Translations under genes and position numbers: made by a program
Shown: positions 27,140-35,743 of the stretch, piece after piece
Position numbering within the stretch: position 1 is the stretch's first letter
Layout of the letters: every line of letters begins with the position of its first letter
NCBI RefSeq assembly: GCF_017991995.1
Contig: NZ_JAGOPN010000005.1
Span: 124,001 to 188,000 of the forward strand
From: Pseudacidovorax sp.
GTDB taxonomy: Bacteria > Pseudomonadota > Gammaproteobacteria > Burkholderiales > Burkholderiaceae_C
Length of the DNA: 64,000 bases
Direction of reading: 5' to 3'
Notes under the pieces: model-generated
Seen by the model: the letters and a program-made list of their open reading frames with translations, nothing else
Databases searched by the model: none
Told to the model about the DNA's origin: nothing

Positions 27140-29338
27140 TCAGGGCAGCACGGCGCTTGCCTGGGCGCGGGCGATCAGCGCGTCGGCGTCGGCTTGCAGC
27201 AGCAGTCGCTCGCCCACCAGCGACTGGGCCGCGGCACGCACGGCCGCCACATAGCCAGCCTGGTCGCCATAAAGCTCCTCCAGCGAAGGACGCCCGTCGC
27301 CGGCCGCCAGCCGCGCCGCACGCGTCTTGTGGAAGGGGATGTAGCTGCCCGTGAGGTTGGACAGGTCGACGATGCCCGGCATGGCGACGTAGTTGAACTC
27401 CAGGCTGGTGCCCAGCGGTACCTGCGCCTCCACCGCGCGGATGCCGGCCCGCGTGAGGCCAGTGGACGCATCCACTTGCGGCACCAGGATGGCGTAGCTG
27501 CGGCCCTGATAGCGCGGCGGCTGCAGCGTGGCGATGCCGCTCTCGTCCTGCGGCACGTACTGCGGGCCGAAGTCCAGCAGCGGGAAGTCGTTGTAGCGTG
27601 CCAAGTAGTTGAAGTCGGGGATTGCCGTCGGCGTGGCGCCGACGTTCCAGCTCAGGCCGCGCATCGTCGGGAAGGCCAGCTGCGCCGGCCGCACCAGCGT
27701 GCCGTCGTCGATGCGGGGCACGCGGCTCGCGGGCGGCGTGGTACCGCGCATCACCCAGTCTTCCAGCGCCACGAAGAGCGCGCGGAAGGTGTCGTTGAAG
27801 TGCACCACCGTGCCCGCCGGGTACACGTTGCGCGTGGGCGCATAGCTGATGCTGGCCGTGCCACCCGCGCCGCCGTGCTGTGTGCTGGCGTAGTAGTAGA
27901 TGCGGGCGTTGTCGGGCTGGGCCAGGTCGCGAAGACCATAGGTGTCGGTGAGCACCGGCGATCCCTGCAACTGCCAGAACTCGGTGCCCGACAGGCCCAG
28001 GAAGAACTTGGGGCAGGTACCCGTGGCGCTGCAGCGGCGCATGACGCCGCCGCTGCGGCCGGCCAGCTCGTCGCTGTAGTCGGCCGCCAGACCGCGGGGG
28101 GCGGTCTGGCCGAAGGCCGTGTGGTCGGTGCGCAGGCCGCCGCCGCCGCCCGGCACCGCAAAGCGGGTGTTGATGTTCGTCTGCCGCGCCGCCACGTGGG
28201 CATAGATGCCGTCGAACACCTTGCTGCCGTCCAGTGCCTGGTTGAAGCCCAGGTGCAGGAAGGTCTTCATGGCATTGCCCGACTGCGAGGTGCCCTGGCC
28301 GATGGCATGCGTCAACCGGCCAGCGACCGGATTGGCACGGCCGAAATCGTCCGTGCTGCGCTTGCGAAAGAAGCTGACCGTGTCGCGCAATGCCGCCAGG
28401 CCCACGCCCATGACCTTCGGGTCCTTGGCGACGTAGACCAGCTCGTACAGGTACTGCGGGTCGAAGCCGCCGGCAAGGCACACGCTGGTGGGGCTGGCCG
28501 TGCCCGGGAACGGCGTGGCCGTGTCGCAGGTGGCGAACTTCCACTGGGACGGCGAGATGGGCTCGCGCGGGTCGGTCTCGTTGCGCCGGCGGGTGAGCGA
28601 ATAGCCCGGCTGCGTGTTGTCCAGGCTGGCCGGCTCGTAGGGGATCATGGTGCCGTTGAAGACACCGCCCGGCAGCGTCATGGACGGCGTGGCGGCGCTG
28701 GGCACGAGCTCGGTGCGGTAGGGGCCGGTGATGCTGCTGCCGTCCGGGTTGCGGGCCACGGGCACGGTGGCCGTGAGGCGGGCCGGGCTGCTCTTGGGCA
28801 CGTCGCCCTGCCAGGCCGAATACAGCACCGTATAGCCGCGCTGCAGGTAGACGGCATCGCCGGGCGTGGCCGTCGGATTGAGCAGCGTGAGCATGTTGCC
28901 GCGGTTGGGCGCGTCATAGCGCAGCAGGCCGTTGGCCTTGGTCATGTCCTTGGGCTTGAGCAAGACGAAGTCTGCGCTGTAGTCGACCAACCCCCGTGCG
29001 TTGACCGGGGCGAGGGCCAGGTCCTGAATGACGGCGTTGTGCGGATCCTTCGGGTCCAGCTCGCCCTGCAGCGTGCCCGTGAGCTTCTCGTAGGCGCCGA
29101 CGCTGCCGTAGCTGCCGGGGAAATCCTCGGTGGCGGTGATGGTCAGGCGCATCTGCGGCTGAGCCGGGGCGGGTGCCGGCGCCGGGCTGGGCGCCGGCGC
29201 GGGGGCAGGTGCCGCCGCGACGGGCACGAAGCCGCTGCCGCCGGAACCGCCGCACGCTGCCAGCAGCAGGCTCGCGCCCAGGCTGCAGGCACCCATGGCA
29301 TGGCGCACGGGGCGCCGGGTGATGCAAAGCTCTCTCAT
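27140..29338 (-). CDS. Lipoprotein alpha/beta-hydrolase domain protein
   Basis: A 732-residue exported protein. The N-terminus is a lipoprotein signal (SLGASLLLAACGGS with the lipobox LAAC), followed by a repeat of A-P (APAPAPAPSPAPAPAPA). The body belongs to the large alpha/beta-hydrolase family in which the nucleophile sits in GTSQSGNAMK. It probably splits an ester or amide in the periplasm. ATG 29338 is chosen because GGAG lies just before it. It precedes no other gene but follows a TctC gene 170 bp upstream on the same strand, suggesting coupled hydrolysis and uptake. Confidence 0.82.
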   Translation of the reverse strand: MRELCITRRPVRHAMGACSLGASLLLAACGGSGGSGFVPVAAAPAPAPAPSPAPAPAPAQPQMRLTITATEDFPGSYGSVGAYEKLTGTLQGELDPKDPHNAVIQDLALAPVNARGLVDYSADFVLLKPKDMTKANGLLRYDAPNRGNMLTLLNPTATPGDAVYLQRGYTVLYSAWQGDVPKSSPARLTATVPVARNPDGSSITGPYRTELVPSAATPSMTLPGGVFNGTMIPYEPASLDNTQPGYSLTRRRNETDPREPISPSQWKFATCDTATPFPGTASPTSVCLAGGFDPQYLYELVYVAKDPKVMGVGLAALRDTVSFFRKRSTDDFGRANPVAGRLTHAIGQGTSQSGNAMKTFLHLGFNQALDGSKVFDGIYAHVAARQTNINTRFAVPGGGGGLRTDHTAFGQTAPRGLAADYSDELAGRSGGVMRRCSATGTCPKFFLGLSGTEFWQLQGSPVLTDTYGLRDLAQPDNARIYYYASTQHGGAGGTASISYAPTRNVYPAGTVVHFNDTFRALFVALEDWVMRGTTPPASRVPRIDDGTLVRPAQLAFPTMRGLSWNVGATPTAIPDFNYLARYNDFPLLDFGPQYVPQDESGIATLQPPRYQGRSYAILVPQVDASTGLTRAGIRAVEAQVPLGTSLEFNYVAMPGIVDLSNLTGSYIPFHKTRAARLAAGDGRPSLEELYGDQAGYVAAVRAAAQSLVGERLLLQADADALIARAQASAVLP

Positions 29339-29508
29339 GGTTGTCTCCATCGTTGTGGTGCAGGAACAGGGGCCTGGGGCCACGCGGACGAACGCCCTCC
29401 TCCGGTCGTCGACGGATGAATGGAAGGCGCGGGCCGTGCCCGCAGGGTGGAGGGAATGGACCGGAACGGGGGCACGCGGCGCGCGCGGCCCACCACCGGT
29501 ACGGGCGG

Positions 29509-30498
29509 CTATTCGGCCTCGATGCCCGCCGCCTTGATCACCTGGCCCCACTTGCGCGTCTCGCCGGCCTGGAACTTGGCCAGCTCCTCGGGCGTCGTGG
29601 TCCAGGCCTCGGAGCCGGCGCCATCGAAGAAGCTTTTGGCGGCGGCGCTCTTCGTGGCCTTGCCCAGCACCTCGTTGAGCCTGGCGACCACCGATGCGGG
29701 CGTGCCGGCCGGCGCGTAGGCGGCGAACCAGTAGCCCATGTCGTAGCCCTTGACCCCGGCCTCGTCCAGCGTGGGCACATCGGGCAGCTGCGTGCTGCGC
29801 TTCTGCGTGGAATAGCCCAGCGCGCGCAGCTTGCCCGCCTTGATCTGCGGCACGCCGGTGGAGGTGTCGGTGATCATCATGTCGATCTGACCGCCCAGCA
29901 GGTCGGTGATGGCCAGCGGGTTGCTCTTGTAGGGCACATGCAGGATGTCGACATGGGCCATCTGCTTGAGCATCTCGCCCGCCACGCGGCTGGACGAGCT
30001 GCCGCTGCCGAAGCTCATCTTGCCGGGGTTCTTCTTCGCGGCGGCCAGCAGCTCGGCGACGTTCTTGTACGGCGCGCTGGCGTTGACCACCAGCACCTGC
30101 CCGCCCTTGCCCAGGCCGGTGACGGGCGCGAAGTCCTTCACCGGGTCATAGGGCAGCTTGCGGTAGAGGTGCTCGTTGGCCGCATGCGTGGTGTTGGTGG
30201 TGATGAGCACCATGTAGCCGTCGGCCGGCGCCTTGGCCACGTACTGCGCCGCGATCATGCCGCTGGCGCCGGCGCGGTTGTCCACCACCACCGACTGGCC
30301 GGTCTGCTCGGTGAAGGACTGGCCCAGCGCCCGCGCCAGTTGGTCGGTGGCGCTGCCGGCCGCAAAGGGCACGACGAAGGTGACGGGCTTGGCCGGATAG
30401 GCCGGGGACTGCGCCTGGGCCAGGCCGGGCAGCGTGGCGGCGGCGGCCAGGGCGGCGGCGAGCCAGGTGCGTCGGTGCAGAGGCGGGAATCGGTTCAT
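29509..30498 (-). CDS. Bug/TctC-family periplasmic solute-binding protein
   Basis: A 329-residue protein with a signal peptide (TWLAAALAAAATLPGLAQAQ), then YPAKPVTFVVPFAAGSATDQLAR, VVVDNRAGASGMIAAQ, and GQIDMMITDTSTGVPQIKAGKLRALG, the hallmarks of the Bug family. It captures a small carboxylate in the periplasm for a TctAB permease; the only tctBA genes in this window are 7 kb away. Its neighbours, AtuA-type genes and a hydrolase, suggest an ester or terpenoid acid as substrate, which is inference. Confidence 0.92.
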   Translation of the reverse strand: MNRFPPLHRRTWLAAALAAAATLPGLAQAQSPAYPAKPVTFVVPFAAGSATDQLARALGQSFTEQTGQSVVVDNRAGASGMIAAQYVAKAPADGYMVLITTNTTHAANEHLYRKLPYDPVKDFAPVTGLGKGGQVLVVNASAPYKNVAELLAAAKKNPGKMSFGSGSSSSRVAGEMLKQMAHVDILHVPYKSNPLAITDLLGGQIDMMITDTSTGVPQIKAGKLRALGYSTQKRSTQLPDVPTLDEAGVKGYDMGYWFAAYAPAGTPASVVARLNEVLGKATKSAAAKSFFDGAGSEAWTTTPEELAKFQAGETRKWGQVIKAAGIEAE

Positions 30499-30539
30499 GT
30501 CTCTTGTCTCCTCGGGTCAGGGTGGATGAAGGAAGGTCG

Positions 30540-30938
30540 TCAGTCGATGGGTGGACCGGCCAGATGCCCGCACAGCGCGGCAGGCACCCGCACCGGCAGG
30601 TCGAGCAGCAGGTACGACAGCGCCTTGCCATGGCTGTCGAGGTTGAGGGCGTCGTTGACGCCGCCATCCAGCACGTCGTCGAGCACGAAGTTCATCGCCT
30701 GCAGCCTGGGCAGCAGGTGGCGCGTGACGCGGCTGGGCCGGCGATGGGCGAACAGCGCGCCAACGGCTTCTTCCGTCACCTGTTCGACCAGCAGCGGCCA
30801 CAGGTCCGCATGCCAGGCGATCACGCTGATGTTGGAGCGGTTGCCCTTGTCGCCGGTTCGGCCGTGGGCCAGCCGATGGAGGGGCACGACCCGGCCGGCA
30901 TCGGCGTGCGGGGCGGAGGGGAAAGGCGTGGGGTTCAT
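30540..30938 (-). CDS. Small AtuA-like C-terminal domain protein
   Basis: A 132-residue protein with VPLHRLAHGRTGDKGNRSNISVIAW near its start and NFVLDDVLDGGVNDALNLDSHGKALSYLLL, the pattern of the C-terminal domain of AtuA-type proteins, here a separate gene. It starts 11 bp downstream of the larger AtuA gene, so the two probably form one complex. The reaction is not known. The set is divergent from a LysR gene. Confidence 0.8.
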   Translation of the reverse strand: MNPTPFPSAPHADAGRVVPLHRLAHGRTGDKGNRSNISVIAWHADLWPLLVEQVTEEAVGALFAHRRPSRVTRHLLPRLQAMNFVLDDVLDGGVNDALNLDSHGKALSYLLLDLPVRVPAALCGHLAGPPID

Positions 30939-30949
30939 CGTCGGCCTCC

Positions 30950-32320
30950 TCAGTCGGCCATGAAGTAACCGGTGCTCACGGCTTCGCGCGGGACCAGGCA
31001 GGACAGCGTGCCCAGGCGGGGCCGCATGCCGGTGCGCACGCCGCCGCCACCGGCGGGCCCGCAGCAGTACAGCGCCGTGACCTCGCGCACCAGGCGGCGC
31101 GCAACGGCCGCATCGGGATGCTGCAGAGCCACGCGCAGGCGGATGTCGCGCAGGGCATCGTCCGGCGCAGCGGGGGCCGCATCGAGCGTCGCCGCCAGGG
31201 CGCGACCCGCGTCGTCACCAAAGATGCTGCAGGCGCCGATCAGGTCCACCCGCAGCGCGCCGGCATCGCGCAGGCGCTCGCGCAGCACCTCGCCGGCCAA
31301 GCGGGCCCGGCCCAGCGCGCGGGCGCCCGCGTAGCTGATCTCGCCCTCGGCGAACCAGCCGGTGGCATGGCACACGTTGACCTTGAGCGTGGCCGGGCGT
31401 GCATGGCCGCGCACGCCCTGCAGGCGCACGCCGCGCTCCGTCTGCAGCACCTCGGCCTCGCGGATGTCGGTCACCACATCGGGCGTGAGGTAGGCGCCGG
31501 GGTCGTGCAGCTCGTAGAGGAGCTGCTCCTTGACCGTGCGCAGGTCCAGCCGGCCGCCGGTGCCTTCGGGCTTGAAGAGGGTGCAGCTGCCGTCGGCCTC
31601 GATCTCGGCGATGGGATAGCCCAGTTCGGCCAGGCCCGGCACCTCCTTGTAGCCGGGGTCGGCGAAGTAGCCGCCGGTCACCTGGGCGCCGCACTCCAGC
31701 AGGTGGCCGGCCATCGTGGCGCCGGCCAGGCGGTCCCAGTCGTCCAGCGCCCAGCCGTGGTGCGCCAGCGCCGGGCCCAGGGCCAGCGCCGGGTCGGCCA
31801 CGCGGCCGGCGACCACGATGTCGGCACCGGCGCGCAGGGCGTTGGCGATGGCCTCGGCGCCGATGTACGCGTTGGCGCTGACCGGCGGCTCGGCCGGCAT
31901 GGCGGCGCCCAGGCACCGGGCCAGCAGGTCGTGGTGTTCCGGGCCGGAGAGGTCGTCGCCATGCACGACGGCGATGCGCGGCGCGCGCAGGCCCAGGCCG
32001 CGCGCCAGTTGCTGGATGCGGCGCGCCGCGCCGTGCGGATTGGCCGCACCGAAGTTGCTCACGATGCGGATGCCGTGGGCGAGGCAGTCGGCCAGCACCG
32101 GCCTCAGCAGCTCGTCCAGCAGCGGCTCGAAGCCGGCATCGGGATCGTCGCGACGGGCGAGCTGGGCCAGCGCCAGGGTGCGCTCGGCCAGGGTCTCGAA
32201 GATCAGCACGGCGCTCTGGCCGCGGGCGATCAGCTCGCGCACCACGGGCGCGGCGGCGTCCACCCGGTCGCCCGAGAAGCCGGCGGCGCAGCCGATCAGC
32301 AGTCGTTCCTTCAGTGCCAT
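30950..32320 (-). CDS. AtuA-family (DUF1446) protein
   Basis: A 456-residue protein of the acyclic terpene utilisation AtuA family: LLIGCAAGFSGDRVDAAAPVV at the start, SNFGAANPHGAARRI, VVHGDDLSG, SANAYIGAEAIANALRAGADIVVAGRVADPALALGP in two runs, and GGYFADPGYKEVPGL. The family name comes from the citronellol/geraniol pathway of Pseudomonas, but members occur in many catabolic loci and the step is not settled. ATG 32320 follows AGGAG. Likely operon: this gene, the small AtuA-like gene, TctC, hydrolase. A promoter candidate lies at 32359-32386. Confidence 0.88.
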   Translation of the reverse strand: MALKERLLIGCAAGFSGDRVDAAAPVVRELIARGQSAVLIFETLAERTLALAQLARRDDPDAGFEPLLDELLRPVLADCLAHGIRIVSNFGAANPHGAARRIQQLARGLGLRAPRIAVVHGDDLSGPEHHDLLARCLGAAMPAEPPVSANAYIGAEAIANALRAGADIVVAGRVADPALALGPALAHHGWALDDWDRLAGATMAGHLLECGAQVTGGYFADPGYKEVPGLAELGYPIAEIEADGSCTLFKPEGTGGRLDLRTVKEQLLYELHDPGAYLTPDVVTDIREAEVLQTERGVRLQGVRGHARPATLKVNVCHATGWFAEGEISYAGARALGRARLAGEVLRERLRDAGALRVDLIGACSIFGDDAGRALAATLDAAPAAPDDALRDIRLRVALQHPDAAVARRLVREVTALYCCGPAGGGGVRTGMRPRLGTLSCLVPREAVSTGYFMAD

Positions 32321-32358
32321 GCGTGTCTCCTGCGACGGCACTCTAGGCGCGGAGCGTT

Positions 32359-32386
32359 ATTCTGTGAAATAGATTGTCAGGATCAA
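32359..32386 (-). promoter_or_regulatory. Candidate promoter of the atuA-like operon
   Basis: On the minus strand TTGATC and CAGAAT are 16 bp apart, 39 bp before the AtuA-type ATG. It sits in the 82-bp divergent gap with the LysR gene, where a LysR dimer would be expected to bind. Confidence 0.4.
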
Positions 32387-32402
32387 TTCATCCGCATCAC
32401 CA

Positions 32403-33284
32403 ATGAATCTGAGCAGCCGCCAGCTCGATGCCTTCCTGGCGCTGGCCACCGAGCGCCACTTCACCCGCGCGGCCGAGCAGTGCCACCTGTCGCAGCCGGC
32501 CTTCAGCGCGCTGATCCGCACGCTGGAGGAAGGCCTGGGGCTGCGCCTGTTCGACCGCAGCACGCGCCATGTGGCGCTGACCGACGAGGGCCGCAACTTC
32601 ATGGCGGCGGCCGAGCGCATCCGCGCCGAGATCGACGCGGCGCTCGATGCCGCGCGCGACAGCGCCCAGCTGCGGCGCGGGCGCGTCTCGCTGGCGCTGC
32701 TGCCCTCGCTGGCCGCGGGCTGGCTGCCGCAGGTGCTGGCCGAATTCCGCGAGGCCCATCCTGGCATCGTGCTGGAGATCGCGGACGTCCTCTCCGAGCC
32801 CTGCATCGAGCGCGTGGCCGGCGGCCAGGCCGACCTGGCGCTGGCCGCCATCCGCGCCGACACCCCGCTCTTGCAGGCCGAGCCCTTCTGCAGCGACGAC
32901 TTCCACCTGGTCTGCCGCGACGACCATCCGCTGGTGCGGCGCCGCAAGCTCACGGCCGCCGACCTGGGCGACTGGCCCTTCATCCACCTGGCGCGCACGA
33001 GCAGCGTGCGGCAGTACCTGGAGGCGGCCCTGCATCCGCAGCCGCTGCGCACGCTGATGGAGGTGGAGCAGCTGGCCACCGTGATGGGCATGGTGCGCGC
33101 GGGCCTGGGCATCAGCGTGGTGCCGACGCTGACGCTGTTCCACTTCCAGCAGGCCGGGCTGCACACCCGGCCGCTGCCCTTGCCCGGGCTCAGCCGGCAG
33201 GTCTACCTGGTGCGGCGGCGGGACCGGTCGCTGTCGCCGGCGGCGCAGGCGCTGCTGACGCTGATCCGGCAGCGGCGGCCCTGA
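32403..33284 (+). CDS. LysR-family transcriptional regulator
   Basis: A 293-residue LysR protein: helix-turn-helix in FLALATERHFTRAAEQCHLSQPAFSALIRTLEEGLG, followed by the effector-binding domain (SLALLPSLAAGWLPQVLAEF; GGQADLALAAI; GLGISVVPTL). It is divergent from the AtuA-type operon across 82 bp and is the likely regulator of it, with a pathway intermediate as inducer. Length and domain order are standard. Confidence 0.93.
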   Translation: MNLSSRQLDAFLALATERHFTRAAEQCHLSQPAFSALIRTLEEGLGLRLFDRSTRHVALTDEGRNFMAAAERIRAEIDAALDAARDSAQLRRGRVSLALLPSLAAGWLPQVLAEFREAHPGIVLEIADVLSEPCIERVAGGQADLALAAIRADTPLLQAEPFCSDDFHLVCRDDHPLVRRRKLTAADLGDWPFIHLARTSSVRQYLEAALHPQPLRTLMEVEQLATVMGMVRAGLGISVVPTLTLFHFQQAGLHTRPLPLPGLSRQVYLVRRRDRSLSPAAQALLTLIRQRRP

Positions 33285-33332
33285 GCGCCAGCGCCCTGAT
33301 CGTGCTGCGCGGAAGGCGGCAGGTCGATGGTC

Positions 33333-34703
33333 TCACCGCCCCGCCACCAGCCCCCGGAGAACACGCCGCGCCCGGCGCAGCGCACGCCGGGGCAGGCTGG
33401 CTGGCGGCGGCGGCACCACGGCCGGCGCCGCCGCTTCCACGGGGGCAGCCGCATCGGCCGGAGCCGGGGCCGGCGCGGGTTCGACCCGCGCTTCGCAGCG
33501 GGCCAGCTCTTCCAGCAGCGCGTCGGCCACCGCCGCCGGTTCGATGGCGTGCCGGATGTGCTGGGCCGCCATGGCACCGCGCCGCGCCGCCTCGGCGGGG
33601 TCGGCCGCCACGGCCCGCAGCGCGGCGACGGCCGCGGCGATGTCCGGCTCGGCCCAGTGCTGGTCGGGGGTGTAGCTGCCATTGGCCTCGCCGGGCTGCA
33701 CGGGCACCCGCCGGCTCTCGACGAAATAGGCCGCATCCGGCCGCAGGAAGGCCGTGGGCCCGCCCCAGCCGGTGATGATCACCGGCCGCCCGGCCTGCGC
33801 CGCCTCGAAGGCGCCCAGGCCCCAGCCTTCGGCCCGGCACAGCGAGACGAAGCAGTCACCCAGTTCGTGCAGGGCATGCAGCTCGGCGTCGGGCAGTTCG
33901 TCGGTGATCAGGCAGATGGGCGGCGGCAGGCGGCCATGGCGCAGCACGGCGCGGCCCACCATGGCCTCGAACTGGGGCAGCACCGGCACGCTTTCGCCCT
34001 CGTGGCCCGGATCGCGGCGCACCCGCTCCAGGTCGTGCGCGGTGGTCTTGATGACCAGCGCGACCGGGTCGTCATGGCGGAAGGCCTCGGCGAAGGCCTC
34101 GACCAGCGGCCCGATGGACTTGCGCTCCAGCCAGGTCGACACCGTGTAGAAGATGCGCCGGCCCTGCAGCGGCGGCAGGCGCTGGAGGAGCCGCTCCCGG
34201 TCCGCCGCCGTTGCGGCGCGCGCGGGCCGGGGCAGGTGCGGCACCACCCAGATCGGGATCGTCACGCCACTGTCGCGGAACACCTGGCGGTTCCACCCGG
34301 TCGGCACGATCACGGCGTCGAGCCGGTTGATGAGCGCGGGCCAGTGGCGCGGCAGCCGGTCGGTCTCCCATACCGTGTGGCCGACCACGCAGCGGGTGCC
34401 GCGGGCGCGCTCGCGGGCGATGAAGTGCGGGTAGTACTCGGGCACGAAGTGCACGATGGCGATGTCGCACTCGCGCGCGTCGTCGCGCAGGGGCCAGAGG
34501 TCCTGGGGCCCGGCCTCCGGCGAGGCGGCCGGCGCATAGCCCAGGCCCAGCGCGCCACCAGGCAGCATGGGTTCCCACGCGATGGCGGTGCCCGCGTCCC
34601 GCAGCGCGCGCACCAGCGCCGCGGCCGCGACGGCATAGCCGCTGGTATCGCCAAGGCCGATGTAGCGCAGCGCCCGGCGGGGCGTGGGAGGACTGGGGCT
34701 CAT
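33333..34703 (-). CDS. GT4-type glycosyltransferase
   Basis: A 456-residue protein with a GT-B fold pattern: N-terminal YIGLGDTSGYAVAAAALVRAL, a middle VVPHLPRPAR, IFYTVSTWLERKSIGPLVEAF and the sugar-nucleotide motif RAEGWGLGAFEAAQAGRPVIITG (E-x7-E class). The last 60 residues are Ala/Pro-rich then basic. It transfers a hexose to a surface glycan; donor and acceptor are unknown. The first ATG is at 34703; a TTG at 34742 is upstream in frame. It is divergent from the other four glycosyltransferase genes, across an AT-rich gap. Confidence 0.85.
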   Translation of the reverse strand: MSPSPPTPRRALRYIGLGDTSGYAVAAAALVRALRDAGTAIAWEPMLPGGALGLGYAPAASPEAGPQDLWPLRDDARECDIAIVHFVPEYYPHFIARERARGTRCVVGHTVWETDRLPRHWPALINRLDAVIVPTGWNRQVFRDSGVTIPIWVVPHLPRPARAATAADRERLLQRLPPLQGRRIFYTVSTWLERKSIGPLVEAFAEAFRHDDPVALVIKTTAHDLERVRRDPGHEGESVPVLPQFEAMVGRAVLRHGRLPPPICLITDELPDAELHALHELGDCFVSLCRAEGWGLGAFEAAQAGRPVIITGWGGPTAFLRPDAAYFVESRRVPVQPGEANGSYTPDQHWAEPDIAAAVAALRAVAADPAEAARRGAMAAQHIRHAIEPAAVADALLEELARCEARVEPAPAPAPADAAAPVEAAAPAVVPPPPASLPRRALRRARRVLRGLVAGR

Positions 34704-34792
34704 TGCAAAAAACCGTCGTGTATATTTGACGAAACATAACAAATCGACTCAGGGGCTCCCCAAGCGGCAGCTGGGTGGTGCGCCCCGAGTGC

Positions 34793-35743
34793 ATGGCCGC
34801 CTGCCGCCCTTTCGCGACCGCAGCCACCTTGACCGCCACTTCGCCTCCCGCGCCGGCGCGCCCCGCGCGCATCCCCAACACCTACCACTTCGTCTTCGGC
34901 CTGCGGCCGCAGACCGAGCCCTTCCACCTGCTGCACTACCTGTGCCTGGCCTCGTGCCTGCAGGTCAACCGGCCGGACCGCGTGGTGGTGCACCTGCACA
35001 ACCAGCCGCACGGGCCGCTGTGGGAGCGCATCCGCCCGCGCATCGAGGTGCAGCAGATTCCCGAGCACGAGCTGCGCATCGACCTGGACTACCAGGACGA
35101 CTACATCCGGCGCTTCGCCTACGCGCATGTGTCCGACTTCATCCGCCTGCGCGTACTGCATGAGCAGGGCGGCATCTATGCGGACATGGACACCCTGTTC
35201 GTGGCGCCGCCGCCGGCCGCCCTGTTCGACGAATCCTGCGTGATGGGCCGTGAGCGCGTCGACGTGGGCGCGCCCTCCTCGCCCGAGGGCTCGCTGTGCA
35301 ATGCGCTGATCATGGCCGAGCCCGGCTCGCCCTTCGTGCGGACCTGGATCGAGCGCATGCCGGGCGCCTTCGACGGCAGCTGGAGCAACCACTCCACCTT
35401 CCTGCCGTACCGGCTCAGCCGCGAGTTCCCGGAATGGATCCGCGTCGAGCCGGAAAGCCGCTTCTTCTCGCTCGACTGGACGCGCGACGGCATCGCCGGC
35501 CTGTTCGAGCAGGACCGCACGCTGCCGCCGGACGCCACCAGCCTGCACCTGTGGGCGCACCTCTGGTGGGATGTGGACCGGCGCGACATGTCCGACTTCG
35601 ACCACACGCAGCTCACGCCCGAGTACGTGGCGCAGGCGCGCACCACCTACGCCCGCCTGGCACGGCCGCACCTGCCGCCCGGCCTCGCGCCGTCGGCCCT
35701 GGGCCAGTGGTTGCGCCGGCTGTGGGGGTCGAGGGCCTCGTGA
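34793..35743 (+). CDS. GT32-type glycosyltransferase (DXD motif)
   Basis: A 316-residue protein with IPNTYHFVFG near its start, HVSDFIRLRVLHEQGGIYADMDTLF with the catalytic DXD (D-M-D) and a C-terminal WAHLWWDV motif, matching the glycosyltransferase sugar-binding DXD (GT32/Gly_transf_sug) group. It probably adds a hexose to a surface glycan in the cytoplasm. The frame also has GTG codons at 34775; ATG 34793 is preferred but no clear ribosome site marks it. It overlaps the next gene by 4 bases (GTGA). Confidence 0.85.
   Translation: MAACRPFATAATLTATSPPAPARPARIPNTYHFVFGLRPQTEPFHLLHYLCLASCLQVNRPDRVVVHLHNQPHGPLWERIRPRIEVQQIPEHELRIDLDYQDDYIRRFAYAHVSDFIRLRVLHEQGGIYADMDTLFVAPPPAALFDESCVMGRERVDVGAPSSPEGSLCNALIMAEPGSPFVRTWIERMPGAFDGSWSNHSTFLPYRLSREFPEWIRVEPESRFFSLDWTRDGIAGLFEQDRTLPPDATSLHLWAHLWWDVDRRDMSDFDHTQLTPEYVAQARTTYARLARPHLPPGLAPSALGQWLRRLWGSRAS

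Noticed and set aside
34703-34742. A TTG start for the divergent glycosyltransferase
   Set aside because: The first ATG (34703) begins nearer to the conserved region; the upstream codons lie in an AT-rich promoter-like stretch.
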